NCBI GenBank assembly: GCA_020630875.1
Contig: JAHDIH010000004.1
Coordinates: 369,500 to 433,499 of the forward strand
Origin: Deltaproteobacteria bacterium
Lineage (GTDB): Bacteria; Myxococcota_A; Polyangia; Haliangiales; Haliangiaceae
Length of the DNA: 64,000 nt
Direction of reading: 5' to 3'
Shown here one piece after another: positions 1 to 10,124 of the stretch (within the stretch, counting starts at the first letter, position 1; the number at the start of each line of letters is the position of its first letter). Made by a program: the position numbers and the translations under genes. The notes below the pieces were generated by a model. It was not told the origin of the DNA. It saw nothing but the letters and a program-made list of their open reading frames with translations, and searched no databases.

Positions 1-3000
1 CGTACAAGTCCAACCGGTTTCTACAGCACAACTTGCACTACAACCGTCGCCGGCTGCCGTATTCATATCGTCGCACGCTTCTGCTCCTGCGATGATTCCA
101 TCGCCGCACACCGCTGACGTACTTCCTGGGCCGCCGCTTCCGCATGGGCCTGCTGCTGGGCCAACGGTACATACAAAACCACTCTCAAGTGCGCAGGTAG
201 CATCGCAACCATCGCCGGCTGCCGTGTTTGCGTCGTCGCAAATTTCCGCTCCTGCAACCACTCCGTCTCCGCAACTTGTTACAACACTTCCTGGACCGCC
301 ACTAGTACATGGACCGGCCGCTGGGCCAGCGTTGCATACGTAGCCAGTTTCCAATCCGCACGAGGCATCGCAACCGTCACCCGCTGCCGTGTTGCCATCA
401 TCGCACGTTTCGCCACTATCTACGTTACCGTCGCCACAGGCCGCGAGCATGGTGCACGTGCTTGGCGCTCCCGTACAGGACCAACCTGATTCTACGGTAC
501 AGCTCGCACTACAACCGTCGCCGGCTGCCGTATTCATATCGTCGCACGCTTCTGCTCCTGCGATGATTCCATCGCCGCACACCGCTGACGTACTTCCTGG
601 GCCGCCGCTTCCGCATGGGCCTGCTGCTGGGCCAACGGTACATACAAAACCACTCTCAAGTGCGCAGGTAGCATCGCAACCATCGCCGGCTGCCGTGTTT
701 GCGTCGTCGCAAATTTCCGCTCCTGCAACCACTCCGTCTCCGCAACTTGTTACAACACTTCCTGGACCGCCACTAGTACATGGACCGGCCGCTGGGCCAG
801 CGTTGCATACGTAGCCAGTTTCCAATCCGCACGAGGCATCGCAACCGTCACCCGCTGCCGTGTTGCCATCATCGCACGTTTCGCCACTATCTACGTTACC
901 GTCGCCACAGGCCGCGAGCATGGTGCACGTGCTTGGCGCTCCCGTACAGGACCAACCTGATTCTACGGTACAGCTCGCACTACAACCGTCGCCGGCTGCC
1001 GTATTCATATCGTCGCACGCTTCTGCTCCCGCGGGGATGCCGTCACCACAAACCGTAGCAACGCTGCCCGGCCCGCCGAATCCGCAAGGGCCAGCAGCTG
1101 GACCAGAAGTACAGACGTATCCCGTTTCCAGTGCGCAGCTCGCATCGCAACCGTCTCCGGCTGCCGTATTTCCGTCGTCGCAAATTTCTTGGCCAACCGC
1201 TACCACGCCGTCGCCGCATGTTGACGTACAAATGCTCGGGTTGCCAGTACATGAGTACCCCGGCTCCCACGCGCAAGTGGAACTGCAACCGTCACCGTTG
1301 AGAGTGTTGCCATCATCGCAGGTTTCATTGGTGGAGGTAGCGCCGTTTCCGCAAACCTCGACCACGCTGCCAGCGCCTCCGCTGGTACAAGGACCCGCGG
1401 CTGGACCTGCGTCGCATTCCCAACCAAACTCAAGCACGCAATTGTCGCGACAACCATCACCATTGGCAGTGTTTCCGTCGTCGCAAATTTCTGTTCCCGT
1501 CACCATTCCGTCACCGCACACGTCAGCAGCTCCACAATCTCCAACAATGGCATCAATGTTAATCGTTGCGTTGTTGTCAGACTTAAAGGCCACACACTTG
1601 GCTGCCGCAGGAAGCGTCGCCGTCATCTCGCCGTAAGCTCCAGAAACAGGTGGTACAAACGCTACCTGTCCAACCAAGTTGGTGCAGCCAGTATCCGCGT
1701 AGAAAGCGGCTTTGATGGAATCGCCAGCAGTGAGTTGCCCCCACATACTAACCGTCCCCGCGGGCCACGGTATGTTAGGCTCTGCAGTAATGTCTGCTGT
1801 ACCTGTGCAGGTAGCAGTGGCATTGTCCGGATTTTGGTACATGTTCGCGATGTTCGTACAAGTACCTCCTGTCGCGGTAGCAATTGCGGCATAGGCGTTG
1901 CAAGATGTTCCGCCGCCGCCCATGATCACCGAGCCAGGTCCGCCACTTGTGCAAGGACCAGCTGCGGGACCTGAGGCACAAACAAAACCAGCCTCTAATG
2001 CACAGGTTGCATCGCAACCATCACCAGCTGCCGTGTTTCCATCATCGCAAAGCTCCGCGCCAGTTACCACGCCATCACCGCATACGTCTGTTACTGGTAC
2101 CGAACAGTGAACTAGTGCGTCGATTTCACAATCGTTGGACTGGGACTCAAAGTACGTGTAGTTGACATCTCCAGCAGCCAACGAAATCGTGGCCGTCTCC
2201 ATCACACCAGGAGTTGTTGCCGTTGCCGACCAGTTGGAATGGCTGGTCGCCCCGCCATCACCCGACAATCGACCGGCAAACCCTGCTCCAGCAGTTCCGC
2301 AACGGAAATGCAAGGTAGCAGTTCCCCCCTGAGGCCACGCGGGAGACACTGTTCCCTCAATCGACGCGTTGTTATTTAGGAAAACGGCGGTAGCTCCGTC
2401 TGGGCCACCTTCTGCATTAGCTGCGTTATTTACCGTTGGTACACGCTGAGTCGCTGTACTTACTCCGGAACAAACCACGCCGTTCATCACCACCGAGCTA
2501 GGTCCGCCACTTGTGCAAGGACCTGCTGCAGGCCCAAAGGCGCAAACGAAACCTGACTCAATCGCGCAACTTGCATCGCAACCGTCGCCGGCTGCCGTGT
2601 TTCCATCATCGCAAATTTCCGATCCAGTTACGTTCCCGTCTCCACAAACGTCAGTAATCCCAGTACAAGTCGCGGCATCAACGATCGCGTCAAGCCAACA
2701 TCTTCCAGCATTGGAAGTCGTAGAGATTTGACCGTAAGCAAAAACATCAGAGGATGGGAAATCCACATACTCAAATGTAGTCGAGTCTCCTGCCTGCGTT
2801 GCAACGAGACTCGCCGTCGTCTGCGCTGGTCCACCTGGCGACGTACTGTTCCAAATGGCAATATCAATAGAATCTCCAACTGATTGACAGCTAAAGTAGG
2901 CCCTAAGTGTACCACCTGGTAGAGGAGCTGCATTTATTGCCTCCGTTCCGCAACTGGTTTCAAATAGAGAACCCGTTCCGTCGGGCGATCCCAAAGCATC

Positions 3001-4737
3001 TTGCATTGGGTTGCAAGTGTCATCGATCACTTGCATTCCATCGGCCGTAGCGCAGTCGCCCCCGCCAGCAGCACTACAAGTTCCGCCGATAGCATCAACT
3101 TCCAGATTACTCGTTGTAGACCCAATTTCCACGCACGCCACCGCAGTGGTCAGTAGGTGGTCGTACTGCTCAAGGGTACTTCCATTCGGATTCCAGTTCA
3201 CGGTCGCTACAGGATTGGAACAAGTCGCATTGTCGTGAAGGCGCATTCGGTTATTTCCTAGTGCCCCGTCTACGTTTTGCGTGAATGTCGAAAGAGTATC
3301 CCCCGCAGCTAACGGTGGGTCAATTTGCATCGACGCAAACCGGTTGGCTGGACAGGACGCGGAAGTATTATCAGGCTGACCTAAAGCTTCCGATGTGTTG
3401 GTACATTGAGTCGCGATGATGTCGAATCCTACAGACCCGCAAGAGGCACCGCCGCCACTAGTGCAGGCGGTTGGTCCGCCCTCATGGAACGCATCAATCT
3501 CGCAGCCAGCATTCTGGGCATCAAAGACCACCGTCCCCATGGTTCCTCCAGATACCACGATAGACGCCGTCTCTAGCGTGCCAGCAGTAGTTGCTGTCAC
3601 CTGCCCCGAGGTGTGAGTAGTACCACCACCGATTGCGGCAACGATACGATATCCGATTTGATCGCCAACATTGGGACAACGGAAATGAACCGTTCCTGTC
3701 ACGCCCTGTGGCCATGGAGTCGTGTCTGCGTCTGCTGCCCATCTTGATCCGAGGGTCGATAGAGTCGTAGTGGCTCCGTCGGGCGCGCCTTCACCAGCTG
3801 CGGGAGTGGTAACCGTCGGCGTTATGATCTGCCCATTGACGACACCGTTGCAAGTTCCAGAACCACCTGCAGTACACCACTGAACGCTATCAATATAGCA
3901 GCGAGCCGATCCGTTATTTTGAAAGAAGATATGATCCCACGTCGCGGTAGCGTTCAGGGTGATGGTTTCAAATGTAGTGTTGTTTCCTGCGATAGAGGAC
4001 GTGTAGAAGAAACCTTCCACGTCATTGGAGTTAGTCGCACCGGCGATTTGTAAATCGGAATAGCCAATCGAAGCACAAGATAACGTGACGTCGACGCTGT
4101 CACCAGCATTAACCGTCCCTCCAAGCGCAAGCCACAATAGTCCACTTCCACCAGCATCGATAGTAGCGCCAGCTCCGTCAGCATCTCCAAGCGAATCGTT
4201 CGGGTCGAACACTTGGTTTTGATCCCAGACTGAGGTTGCGTTAAAGCAAGTTCCCGTTCCGCCACCACCGATGCAGTCTTGGGAGACAAATGCATCGTAG
4301 AGGTAGTCGTCGCCAGGACCGCCGCCGATGCGGATGCATCCCGCGGCGGCTGTTAAAACTACATCATGTTGTTCAATTGCCGCACCCGCTGGATCCCAGG
4401 TTCCGCCTTGCCCTGTGGGGACAGCGCAGGCAGCATCGAAAAGCTGATAGTTAATTGTGCCGTTCGCGCGGCCACCAAATAGTGACAGGGTATCTCCGGC
4501 GGGAATCACTCCAGTGAAAGGAACGGTAATCGAGCCAGTACCTCCACAATTAGTGAAGGCTCCATCTGGCGCGCCTTCGATATCCATCGGGTTACTGCAC
4601 GAGCCTCCGATACCGGAACTGTCCGCGCTAACGGAACAAGTCATTGCTTGTTCTTTACTACTTACTCGCTCTTGTTTCTTATCACCACTGCACGCAGCGA
4701 AAACAAAAGCCCCCAAAACTACTGTAAACTTACTCAT
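1..4737 (-). CDS. Giant surface lipoprotein with Myxococcus Cys-rich repeats, C-terminus beyond window
   Basis: I read this frame through all of 1-4737 and found no stop, so at least 1579 codons belong to one gene that runs off the left edge. The ATG at 4737 is followed by a hydrophobic signal ending in FVFAAC, a lipobox. Roughly the first half holds about seven modules of 110-190 residues, each carrying a GxPDG/PDN-type motif (for example EGAPDGA, LGQPDNT, LGSPDGT); they look like repeated beta-sandwich adhesion modules, which is inference. Interspersed and then dominating are twelve CGDG...CDDGN...DGC...C...C units, the pattern of the Myxococcus cysteine-rich repeat (TIGR02232/DUF4215). The protein is probably anchored or secreted at the cell surface and disulfide-rich. 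Its ligand is unknown. There is no neighbouring gene in an operon with it inside the window. Confidence 0.87.
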   Translation of the reverse strand, partial: MSKFTVVLGAFVFAACSGDKKQERVSSKEQAMTCSVSADSSGIGGSCSNPMDIEGAPDGAFTNCGGTGSITVPFTGVIPAGDTLSLFGGRANGTINYQLFDAACAVPTGQGGTWDPAGAAIEQHDVVLTAAAGCIRIGGGPGDDYLYDAFVSQDCIGGGGTGTCFNATSVWDQNQVFDPNDSLGDADGAGATIDAGGSGLLWLALGGTVNAGDSVDVTLSCASIGYSDLQIAGATNSNDVEGFFYTSSIAGNNTTFETITLNATATWDHIFFQNNGSARCYIDSVQWCTAGGSGTCNGVVNGQIITPTVTTPAAGEGAPDGATTTLSTLGSRWAADADTTPWPQGVTGTVHFRCPNVGDQIGYRIVAAIGGGTTHTSGQVTATTAGTLETASIVVSGGTMGTVVFDAQNAGCEIDAFHEGGPTACTSGGGASCGSVGFDIIATQCTNTSEALGQPDNTSASCPANRFASMQIDPPLAAGDTLSTFTQNVDGALGNNRMRLHDNATCSNPVATVNWNPNGSTLEQYDHLLTTAVACVEIGSTTSNLEVDAIGGTCSAAGGGDCATADGMQVIDDTCNPMQDALGSPDGTGSLFETSCGTEAINAAPLPGGTLRAYFSCQSVGDSIDIAIWNSTSPGGPAQTTASLVATQAGDSTTFEYVDFPSSDVFAYGQISTTSNAGRCWLDAIVDAATCTGITDVCGDGNVTGSEICDDGNTAAGDGCDASCAIESGFVCAFGPAAGPCTSGGPSSVVMNGVVCSGVSTATQRVPTVNNAANAEGGPDGATAVFLNNNASIEGTVSPAWPQGGTATLHFRCGTAGAGFAGRLSGDGGATSHSNWSATATTPGVMETATISLAAGDVNYTYFESQSNDCEIDALVHCSVPVTDVCGDGVVTGAELCDDGNTAAGDGCDATCALEAGFVCASGPAAGPCTSGGPGSVIMGGGGTSCNAYAAIATATGGTCTNIANMYQNPDNATATCTGTADITAEPNIPWPAGTVSMWGQLTAGDSIKAAFYADTGCTNLVGQVAFVPPVSGAYGEMTATLPAAAKCVAFKSDNNATINIDAIVGDCGAADVCGDGMVTGTEICDDGNTANGDGCRDNCVLEFGWECDAGPAAGPCTSGGAGSVVEVCGNGATSTNETCDDGNTLNGDGCSSTCAWEPGYSCTGNPSICTSTCGDGVVAVGQEICDDGNTAAGDGCDASCALETGYVCTSGPAAGPCGFGGPGSVATVCGDGIPAGAEACDDMNTAAGDGCSASCTVESGWSCTGAPSTCTMLAACGDGNVDSGETCDDGNTAAGDGCDASCGLETGYVCNAGPAAGPCTSGGPGSVVTSCGDGVVAGAEICDDANTAAGDGCDATCALESGFVCTVGPAAGPCGSGGPGSTSAVCGDGIIAGAEACDDMNTAAGDGCSASCTVESGWSCTGAPSTCTMLAACGDGNVDSGETCDDGNTAAGDGCDASCGLETGYVCNAGPAAGPCTSGGPGSVVTSCGDGVVAGAEICDDANTAAGDGCDATCALESGFVCTVGPAAGPCGSGGPGSTSAVCGDGIIAGAEACDDMNTAAGDGCSASCAVETGWTCT
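36..1029. repeat. Perfect 471-bp tandem duplication inside the Cys-repeat gene
   Basis: Bases 36-558 are identical to 507-1029, an offset of 471 bp, which is 157 codons and keeps the frame. Each copy encodes three Cys-rich units (about 55, 55 and 47 residues): CGDGNV..., CGDGVV... and CGDGII.... The identity breaks at 559/1030 and becomes imperfect below 36. Perfect identity including silent positions, next to older and diverged units at 1030-2700, indicates a very recent unequal crossover or slippage event. A misassembly is the main alternative. Confidence 0.93.
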
Positions 4738-5323
4738 CGAGTCCCCCAAAATTTTGCTAAACATAGCAACTCGTTTTCGAAGCGTTAAGTTATTGGCTGC
4801 AAAAAATACTAAAGGGGCGCAAAAGGGCGGATATCAATCTCAAACCGTTCAGTACCTTTTCGTATCATTATATGTGTGAACGGGCTGGTGCCGAACTCCG
4901 ACGGACTTAACTCACCGCGGCAAATTGTTGGGCCAGGTGCTTGGGGGAATGTCCGTAGTTTAACTAAACAATTATCCACCGCGAAAACGTGGTTGCCCAA
5001 TGACGTAACTCATCGCGGCAAAATTGCTCACCTAAAGACTTATCCACCGCGAAAACGTGGTTGCCAATAACGTAACTCATCGCGGCAAAACTGCTCACCT
5101 AATACTTAGTCTTGCCTGCCAAAATCCTTAAATCTCCACCGTAATCTTTGATAGCAAACGACTTACTCTCGCACTTCAAAACTTGTTAAATCGCGGTGAA
5201 AACTAATCCCATTGCAGGTAGCAATCGCTATTTCACGTTCTAACTCCCTGTTTATTTTGGAATTTTACCCGAAAAAATTGGCCCCACCAATATTCCTTGA
5301 ACTAGAAGATAGGTTAGTCCAAA
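4738..5323. other. Long intergenic region between surface-protein gene and GntR operon
   Basis: About 586 bases without a convincing gene. Two short open frames here have no family resemblance or ribosome site. The region holds the divergent control sequences of the surface-protein gene (minus) and the GntR operon (plus), the tandem repeats at 4972-5106, and a weaker related stretch near 4905-4945 (ACTCACCGCGGCAAATTG). A further ATCGCGGTGAAAA occurs near 5190. These CGCGG-centred motifs are the obvious candidates for regulator-binding sites. Confidence 0.6.
4972..5106. repeat. Two 67-68-bp imperfect tandem repeats with hairpin core
   Basis: Unit 1 is 4972-5039 and unit 2 is 5040-5106; they differ at a handful of positions and by one base in length. 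Each starts TTATCCACCGCGAAAACGTG and ends in CATCGCGGCAAAA-TGCTCACCTAA. Within each, ACCGCG-AAAA-CGTGGT (4978-4993 and 5046-5061) can fold as a six-pair stem with one G-U pair. The repeats lie about 220 bp upstream of the GntR gene, so they may be operators. TTATCCACC is one mismatch from a DnaA box, but nothing else supports an origin. Confidence 0.75.
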
Positions 5324-6028
5324 ATGTCAACGATGACACCATTTCAAATTGAAAAGGCTATCGAGCAAGACATCATTACCAACCGCTTTCCAGCTGGTAG
5401 TCGTTTGCCTGCAGAAAGAAATCTAGCGAGTCAGTATTCCGTAAATCGCGTTACGGTTCGCGCAGCGATTGCCTGCCTGGTTTCAAGAGGACTAGTAGAA
5501 AACAAACAAGGCAGTGGAAACATCGTCAAAAATGCGTTCGAACATGCAGGTCCCAAAGTACTGCATTCTCTTTTACGTGATGCCGACAACCAGCAAAAGA
5601 TAAGCATCGCCAAAGACGTACTTCACGTTAGGCGAAACTTAGCGAGAACGATCATGGAAAACCTTCCGTCATCAGCGGACTGGAGCTCCGACGTACTACT
5701 TGCGATTGCTGAACTGCAGCGTCTTGCCACCATGGGCGGCACCGTTGAAGAAATCGCAGCAGCAGATATCGCCGTTCTTAGAAAACTTATCTGCGAAACC
5801 AAGAGTCTCGCGTTATCCCTTTTCATCAACCCTCTTTTCAACTGTTTGGAGTACTTTCCTGAATTGGTTCAATCGCTCTATCGTGCCCCAAAGCAAAATG
5901 TTTTCGCTTACCAGAACCTGCTTCTTTGGGGACAAAGTGAGACACGTGAAGTCGGAGTTGTTATCTCCCTAATGGAAGCCACTGACGCAGACACGTTGCT
6001 CGATCTAAAAGAAAGACTCGCAGCATGA
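5324..6028 (+). CDS. GntR/FadR-family transcriptional regulator
   Basis: The N-terminal 70 residues form a GntR-type winged helix: AGSRLPAERNLASQYSVNR followed by TVRAAIACLVSRGLVE and the wing NKQGSGN. The C-terminal 160 residues look all-helical, as in the FCD/FadR effector domain, but I cannot assign a ligand. Start ATG at 5324; an alternative ATG is four codons in. The stop overlaps the next start by four bases (ATGA), so it is the first gene of a three-gene operon and probably controls it. FadR relatives often sense acyl-CoA or small organic acids; that is family knowledge, not shown here. Confidence 0.85.
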   Translation: MSTMTPFQIEKAIEQDIITNRFPAGSRLPAERNLASQYSVNRVTVRAAIACLVSRGLVENKQGSGNIVKNAFEHAGPKVLHSLLRDADNQQKISIAKDVLHVRRNLARTIMENLPSSADWSSDVLLAIAELQRLATMGGTVEEIAAADIAVLRKLICETKSLALSLFINPLFNCLEYFPELVQSLYRAPKQNVFAYQNLLLWGQSETREVGVVISLMEATDADTLLDLKERLAA

Positions 6029-6675
6029 ATCTCTTGGCAAAATCGATTCTACTCAGACCATCCGCTATAGAGAAAAACTTTCGACTAATGAAAGTTAAAG
6101 ACCCAACGCTGCAAATTCCAACGGAATGGCAACTTGCTCAAGGTGTTCTACGAATGTGGCATCGTATCGTCTTTCATTCTGAGACGGTGGGATTGAGCAA
6201 CACCGACCCTCAAAGAATGACGCTACGTGCTCGATTGCTGAAGTACCGTCCGATTCGCATTCCCTTCTTGCTAAAATACGGCAGCATTGCGCCATGGGAT
6301 CTCACAGGACTTTTGTCTTCTCCTGAAAAAATGATGAAACATTTGATTGGTACCCATCATGATGGCGACCAGTTTCAATACGACCTTGAAATTTTGTCTT
6401 GCTATCCAGAGGCACTCACGACTCTCCACCAACTCGTTATTGACGTGCTATCCGGAAACCACCCAGATGCCGCGTTAGTAAAAGACCTCGTAGTATACGA
6501 CCAATATCATGCACGATTGAAAGATGAAATAGAGCGCCATCTAAACGAAACCGCAAAGACTTCTACCGATCCCGACATTTCCTTTCGGGCATTTCTGCAT
6601 TGGTGCAGTCAGCAACCCAGAACGATTAACGAATCGATAAAAAAGAAGAACGCACGCTATGAATTTTCCCGATGA
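6025..6675 (+). CDS. Unknown protein coupled to GntR regulator
   Basis: A 216-residue soluble protein with no signal peptide or membrane segment. It begins four bases inside the regulator gene and its end overlaps the next gene by 17 bases, so translation of the three is coupled. It is rich in helix-forming and aromatic residues (EWQLAQGVLRMWHRIVFHSE) and contains a GTHHDGDQFQYD segment whose His/Asp residues could bind a metal, which is speculation. I recognise no family. It is probably an enzyme or binding protein acting with 6659-7147 on whatever the regulator senses. Confidence 0.72.
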   Translation: MNLLAKSILLRPSAIEKNFRLMKVKDPTLQIPTEWQLAQGVLRMWHRIVFHSETVGLSNTDPQRMTLRARLLKYRPIRIPFLLKYGSIAPWDLTGLLSSPEKMMKHLIGTHHDGDQFQYDLEILSCYPEALTTLHQLVIDVLSGNHPDAALVKDLVVYDQYHARLKDEIERHLNETAKTSTDPDISFRAFLHWCSQQPRTINESIKKKNARYEFSR

Positions 6676-7147
6676 TTTTTCGCGCATCACGAAACAAGAT
6701 CTTTCTACAGTCTTCCAGCAAGCCAAAAACTTTTCGCCAGAGTCACTAATTGGCAAACGTTTCGATGGAATAAGCCTTGGCCTACCAAAGATCATAGAAA
6801 ATCTCACTTGGATAAAATTTGGCAAGGTATTCTCAAAATCAAACAATTGCATTTGGGGTTGGAACGTAAAGATGAAGCAAAACGCTTTGGACGCTCCATG
6901 GCAAATGAAACCCGAAACAGATTGGGGATATTTCAACGTCTATCCGGGCCGGGTGCCAAAGACGAATGACCCAGGAATCGTTCTTGACTACCGCCACCCA
7001 AAAAACTCTCTAATCAATCCGGCCAGGCGAACCTACGACGTCATCAAAGAAGTACAACCTGGGCTACTGCTTGGACGGATGTGGCTTTCCACTCCGTTGA
7101 CCTACATTCCAACGCCAAGCTATTTTGCGCTCAGCGACGCTGGCTAG
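6659..7147 (+). CDS. Unknown 162-aa protein, possibly calycin-like
   Basis: Third gene of the GntR operon, overlapping its predecessor by 17 bases. The start ATG at 6659 has no strong ribosome site, consistent with coupling. The sequence has alternating hydrophobic stretches with a GKRFDGI motif near the N-terminus, an LDYR segment and a C-terminal PGLLLGRMWL-TPLTYIPTPSYFALS. This GxxxxG-then-Tyr-Phe layout resembles small beta-barrel (calycin or GXWXG/DUF4334-like) proteins, but the match is by eye only and weak. It converges on, and overlaps by four bases, the PHP phosphatase gene. Confidence 0.68.
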   Translation: MNFPDDFSRITKQDLSTVFQQAKNFSPESLIGKRFDGISLGLPKIIENLTWIKFGKVFSKSNNCIWGWNVKMKQNALDAPWQMKPETDWGYFNVYPGRVPKTNDPGIVLDYRHPKNSLINPARRTYDVIKEVQPGLLLGRMWLSTPLTYIPTPSYFALSDAG

Positions 7148-8001
7148 CGGAGAGCAATCACTCTCTTTCCGGTAGCAGTCGGAACAGCGACGTCTTGGAT
7201 GCCTAAGCGCAACAAATAATTTCGTCCCACCTCAAGTCCTTCGCCGACAGTATTTGGAGAATGACTGTCATCGCCGAAACAAAAAGGAATGCCGCGAGCG
7301 TGGGCCATCACTACAATCCATGGTGCTGGGTAAGGATCTTTTTTGCCCTTACGAAGCGGATAAACGTTTAAGTCTAAGATACTTCCAGCTTCCGCGATTA
7401 CTTGTAGGGTTTCATCCATTTGTCGATGAACCGCGGCGCTGCGAAGACTTGAGCCGAACTTTGATGTGAGGTCGATATGACCAACTACATCTGGTTTGTA
7501 TTGCTGCACCATCTGCGCAACCTGTTTGTAATACTCGAGAGTTACGGCTTCTTTGCTTCCGCAAAGCTTCACTAGAGCGTCAAACTTTTCTTGCGTCTCG
7601 TCCACCGCGATTTCTCGGACATGGTGAACGGAACCGATCACATAGTCAAAATCCTCTGAATCAATAAGATTGAGGATGTTGGAGTTCGTCTCCGAATCGA
7701 TAAACTCGGTCTCAAACCCGCAAAGAATTTCGATTTGGTCGGCATACTTTTTTTGTAAGCGGCGAGACTCCGCGCAAAACGCGCTAAAGTCGTCAGCTAA
7801 TTCTGAGACCCCAATCCCTTTAGCTTTTTCATCGTCATAGACATCTCTATCAAAGTACCTCGGCGCATGTTCGCTAAGGCCGTAAATCTTCATTCCGGCT
7901 TCAATTGCAGCAAGCACCGTCTCTTCAAGCGTACCTTTGGCGTGTTTGCAAAACTGCCCACTGTGGCCGCCATGAAGCGATACCTTCCAAGACTCAGACA
8001 T
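7144..8001 (-). CDS. PHP-family histidinol-phosphatase-like enzyme
   Basis: 285 residues matching the HisJ/HisK-type PHP phosphoesterases: an N-terminal HGGHSGQFC metal-binding start, GLSEHAP, FETEFID, YVIGSVHHV, DVVGHIDL and the C-terminal FGDDSHSP motif. These supply the His/Asp/Glu ligands of the trinuclear metal site. The family reaction is histidinol phosphate to histidinol plus phosphate, the penultimate step of histidine synthesis, in the cytoplasm. No other his gene is nearby, so the substrate is inferred from family. The usual HxH pair appears here as HGGH. It converges with the GntR operon. Confidence 0.85.
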   Translation of the reverse strand: MSESWKVSLHGGHSGQFCKHAKGTLEETVLAAIEAGMKIYGLSEHAPRYFDRDVYDDEKAKGIGVSELADDFSAFCAESRRLQKKYADQIEILCGFETEFIDSETNSNILNLIDSEDFDYVIGSVHHVREIAVDETQEKFDALVKLCGSKEAVTLEYYKQVAQMVQQYKPDVVGHIDLTSKFGSSLRSAAVHRQMDETLQVIAEAGSILDLNVYPLRKGKKDPYPAPWIVVMAHARGIPFCFGDDSHSPNTVGEGLEVGRNYLLRLGIQDVAVPTATGKRVIALR

Positions 8002-8036
8002 AGCGAGATCCTAGCATGCATGAGAGACGAGCAGGG

Positions 8037-8190
8037 GCTCGCTGACGTGACAAGGTCAGCGAGCAAAAACAAGCGGAGCGACGGTAGATGGTTTCGAGCG
8101 CAAGGCTTGCGAGCTGGGTGAAACCCAGGCAGGCGACGTGACCTGGCGGTCACGAGCCCGAGCGTAACGCCGCGATCGAACAAACTACCG
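8037..8190 (+). ncRNA. Candidate structured RNA (multi-hairpin element)
   Basis: Between hisJ-like and thiC lies a GC-rich block (76 G+C of 120 bases in 8071-8190) packed with inverted repeats: 8037-8046 with 8055-8064 (10 bp, perfect); CGCAA/TTGCG at 8099-8111; CTGGGT/ACCCAG at 8114-8128; CGTGACC/GGTCACG at 8137-8154. CGGTAG at 8082-8087 pairs with CTACCG at 8185-8190, and the adjacent TCGA/TCGA can extend it, closing the other hairpins into a multibranch fold. A UGAAA loop favours the plus strand. No ORF fits. The layout reminded me of HEARO/omega-type RNAs, but I could not test this. A repeat-derived or terminator element is the alternative. Confidence 0.55.
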
Positions 8191-8208
8191 AGTGATTCTA
8201 GCGAGTGA

Positions 8209-9852
<1,644 letters not shown>

Positions 9853-9857
9853 TCACC

Positions 9858-9938
9858 TTGCATTCCTCCGCCGGTACTAACCGTGTCAGGTTCAAGGGTC
9901 GCAAAATTGCCTCTCAGCCCGAAGGCTCCCCTTGCTGG
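9858..9938 (-). promoter_or_regulatory. TPP riboswitch (THI element) of thiC
   Basis: Read on the minus strand, it has the hallmark CTGAGA (complement of 9912-9917) and CCCTTGAACCTGA (complement of 9886-9898), then GGTTAGTACCGGCGGAGGAA. GGGGAGCC-TTCG-GGCT forms the P3-side hairpin. The 3' strand of P1 (CAAGG, about 9855-9860) overlaps the thiC ribosome-binding region, consistent with TPP binding blocking translation. Confidence 0.95.
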
Positions 9939-10075
9939 CGCAATGGGACCATACACCCACGATTCCCAAATTAAAATAGCTGGTTTCAATCCAACGAGCA
10001 GCGATCCGAATACAATTCACCTGCATAGCAAAGACTTTTCATTTTATTTTGACGGTTATTTGATTTGCTGCGTCT

Positions 10076-10103
10076 TTGTAGTGGGTGACGCGCATCCTAT
10101 ACT
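10076..10103 (+). promoter_or_regulatory. Predicted promoter of nadA
   Basis: TTGTAG at 10076-10081, a 16-base spacer, and TATACT at 10098-10103 fit a housekeeping sigma-70-type promoter. The ribosome site TAGGAGA at 10114-10120 lies just before the nadA ATG at 10125. It also faces away from the thiC riboswitch, so the two genes are divergently transcribed. Confidence 0.55.
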
Positions 10104-10124
10104 CCCGTCACCTTAGGAGAAATC

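Noticed and set aside
389..1636. Plus-strand open frames (141 and 258 residues) rich in Pro/Ser/Ala
   Set aside because: They are the antisense of the Cys-repeat gene, repeat exactly with it, and show no start site or family.
4972..5106. CRISPR array
   Set aside because: Only two adjoining units with no spacers and no cas genes; a plain tandem repeat.
4738..5323. Replication origin because of TTATCCACC motifs
   Set aside because: Only two imperfect DnaA-like boxes, no AT-rich unwinding region recognised, and no dnaA/dnaN/gid genes nearby.
8037..8190. SRP or 4.5S RNA
   Set aside because: The conserved GGUCAGG-GGAAGGAAGCA-type apical motif is absent.
9883..10116. 77-residue plus-strand frame over the thiC leader
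   Set aside because: It is the antisense of the TPP riboswitch and the nadA promoter.
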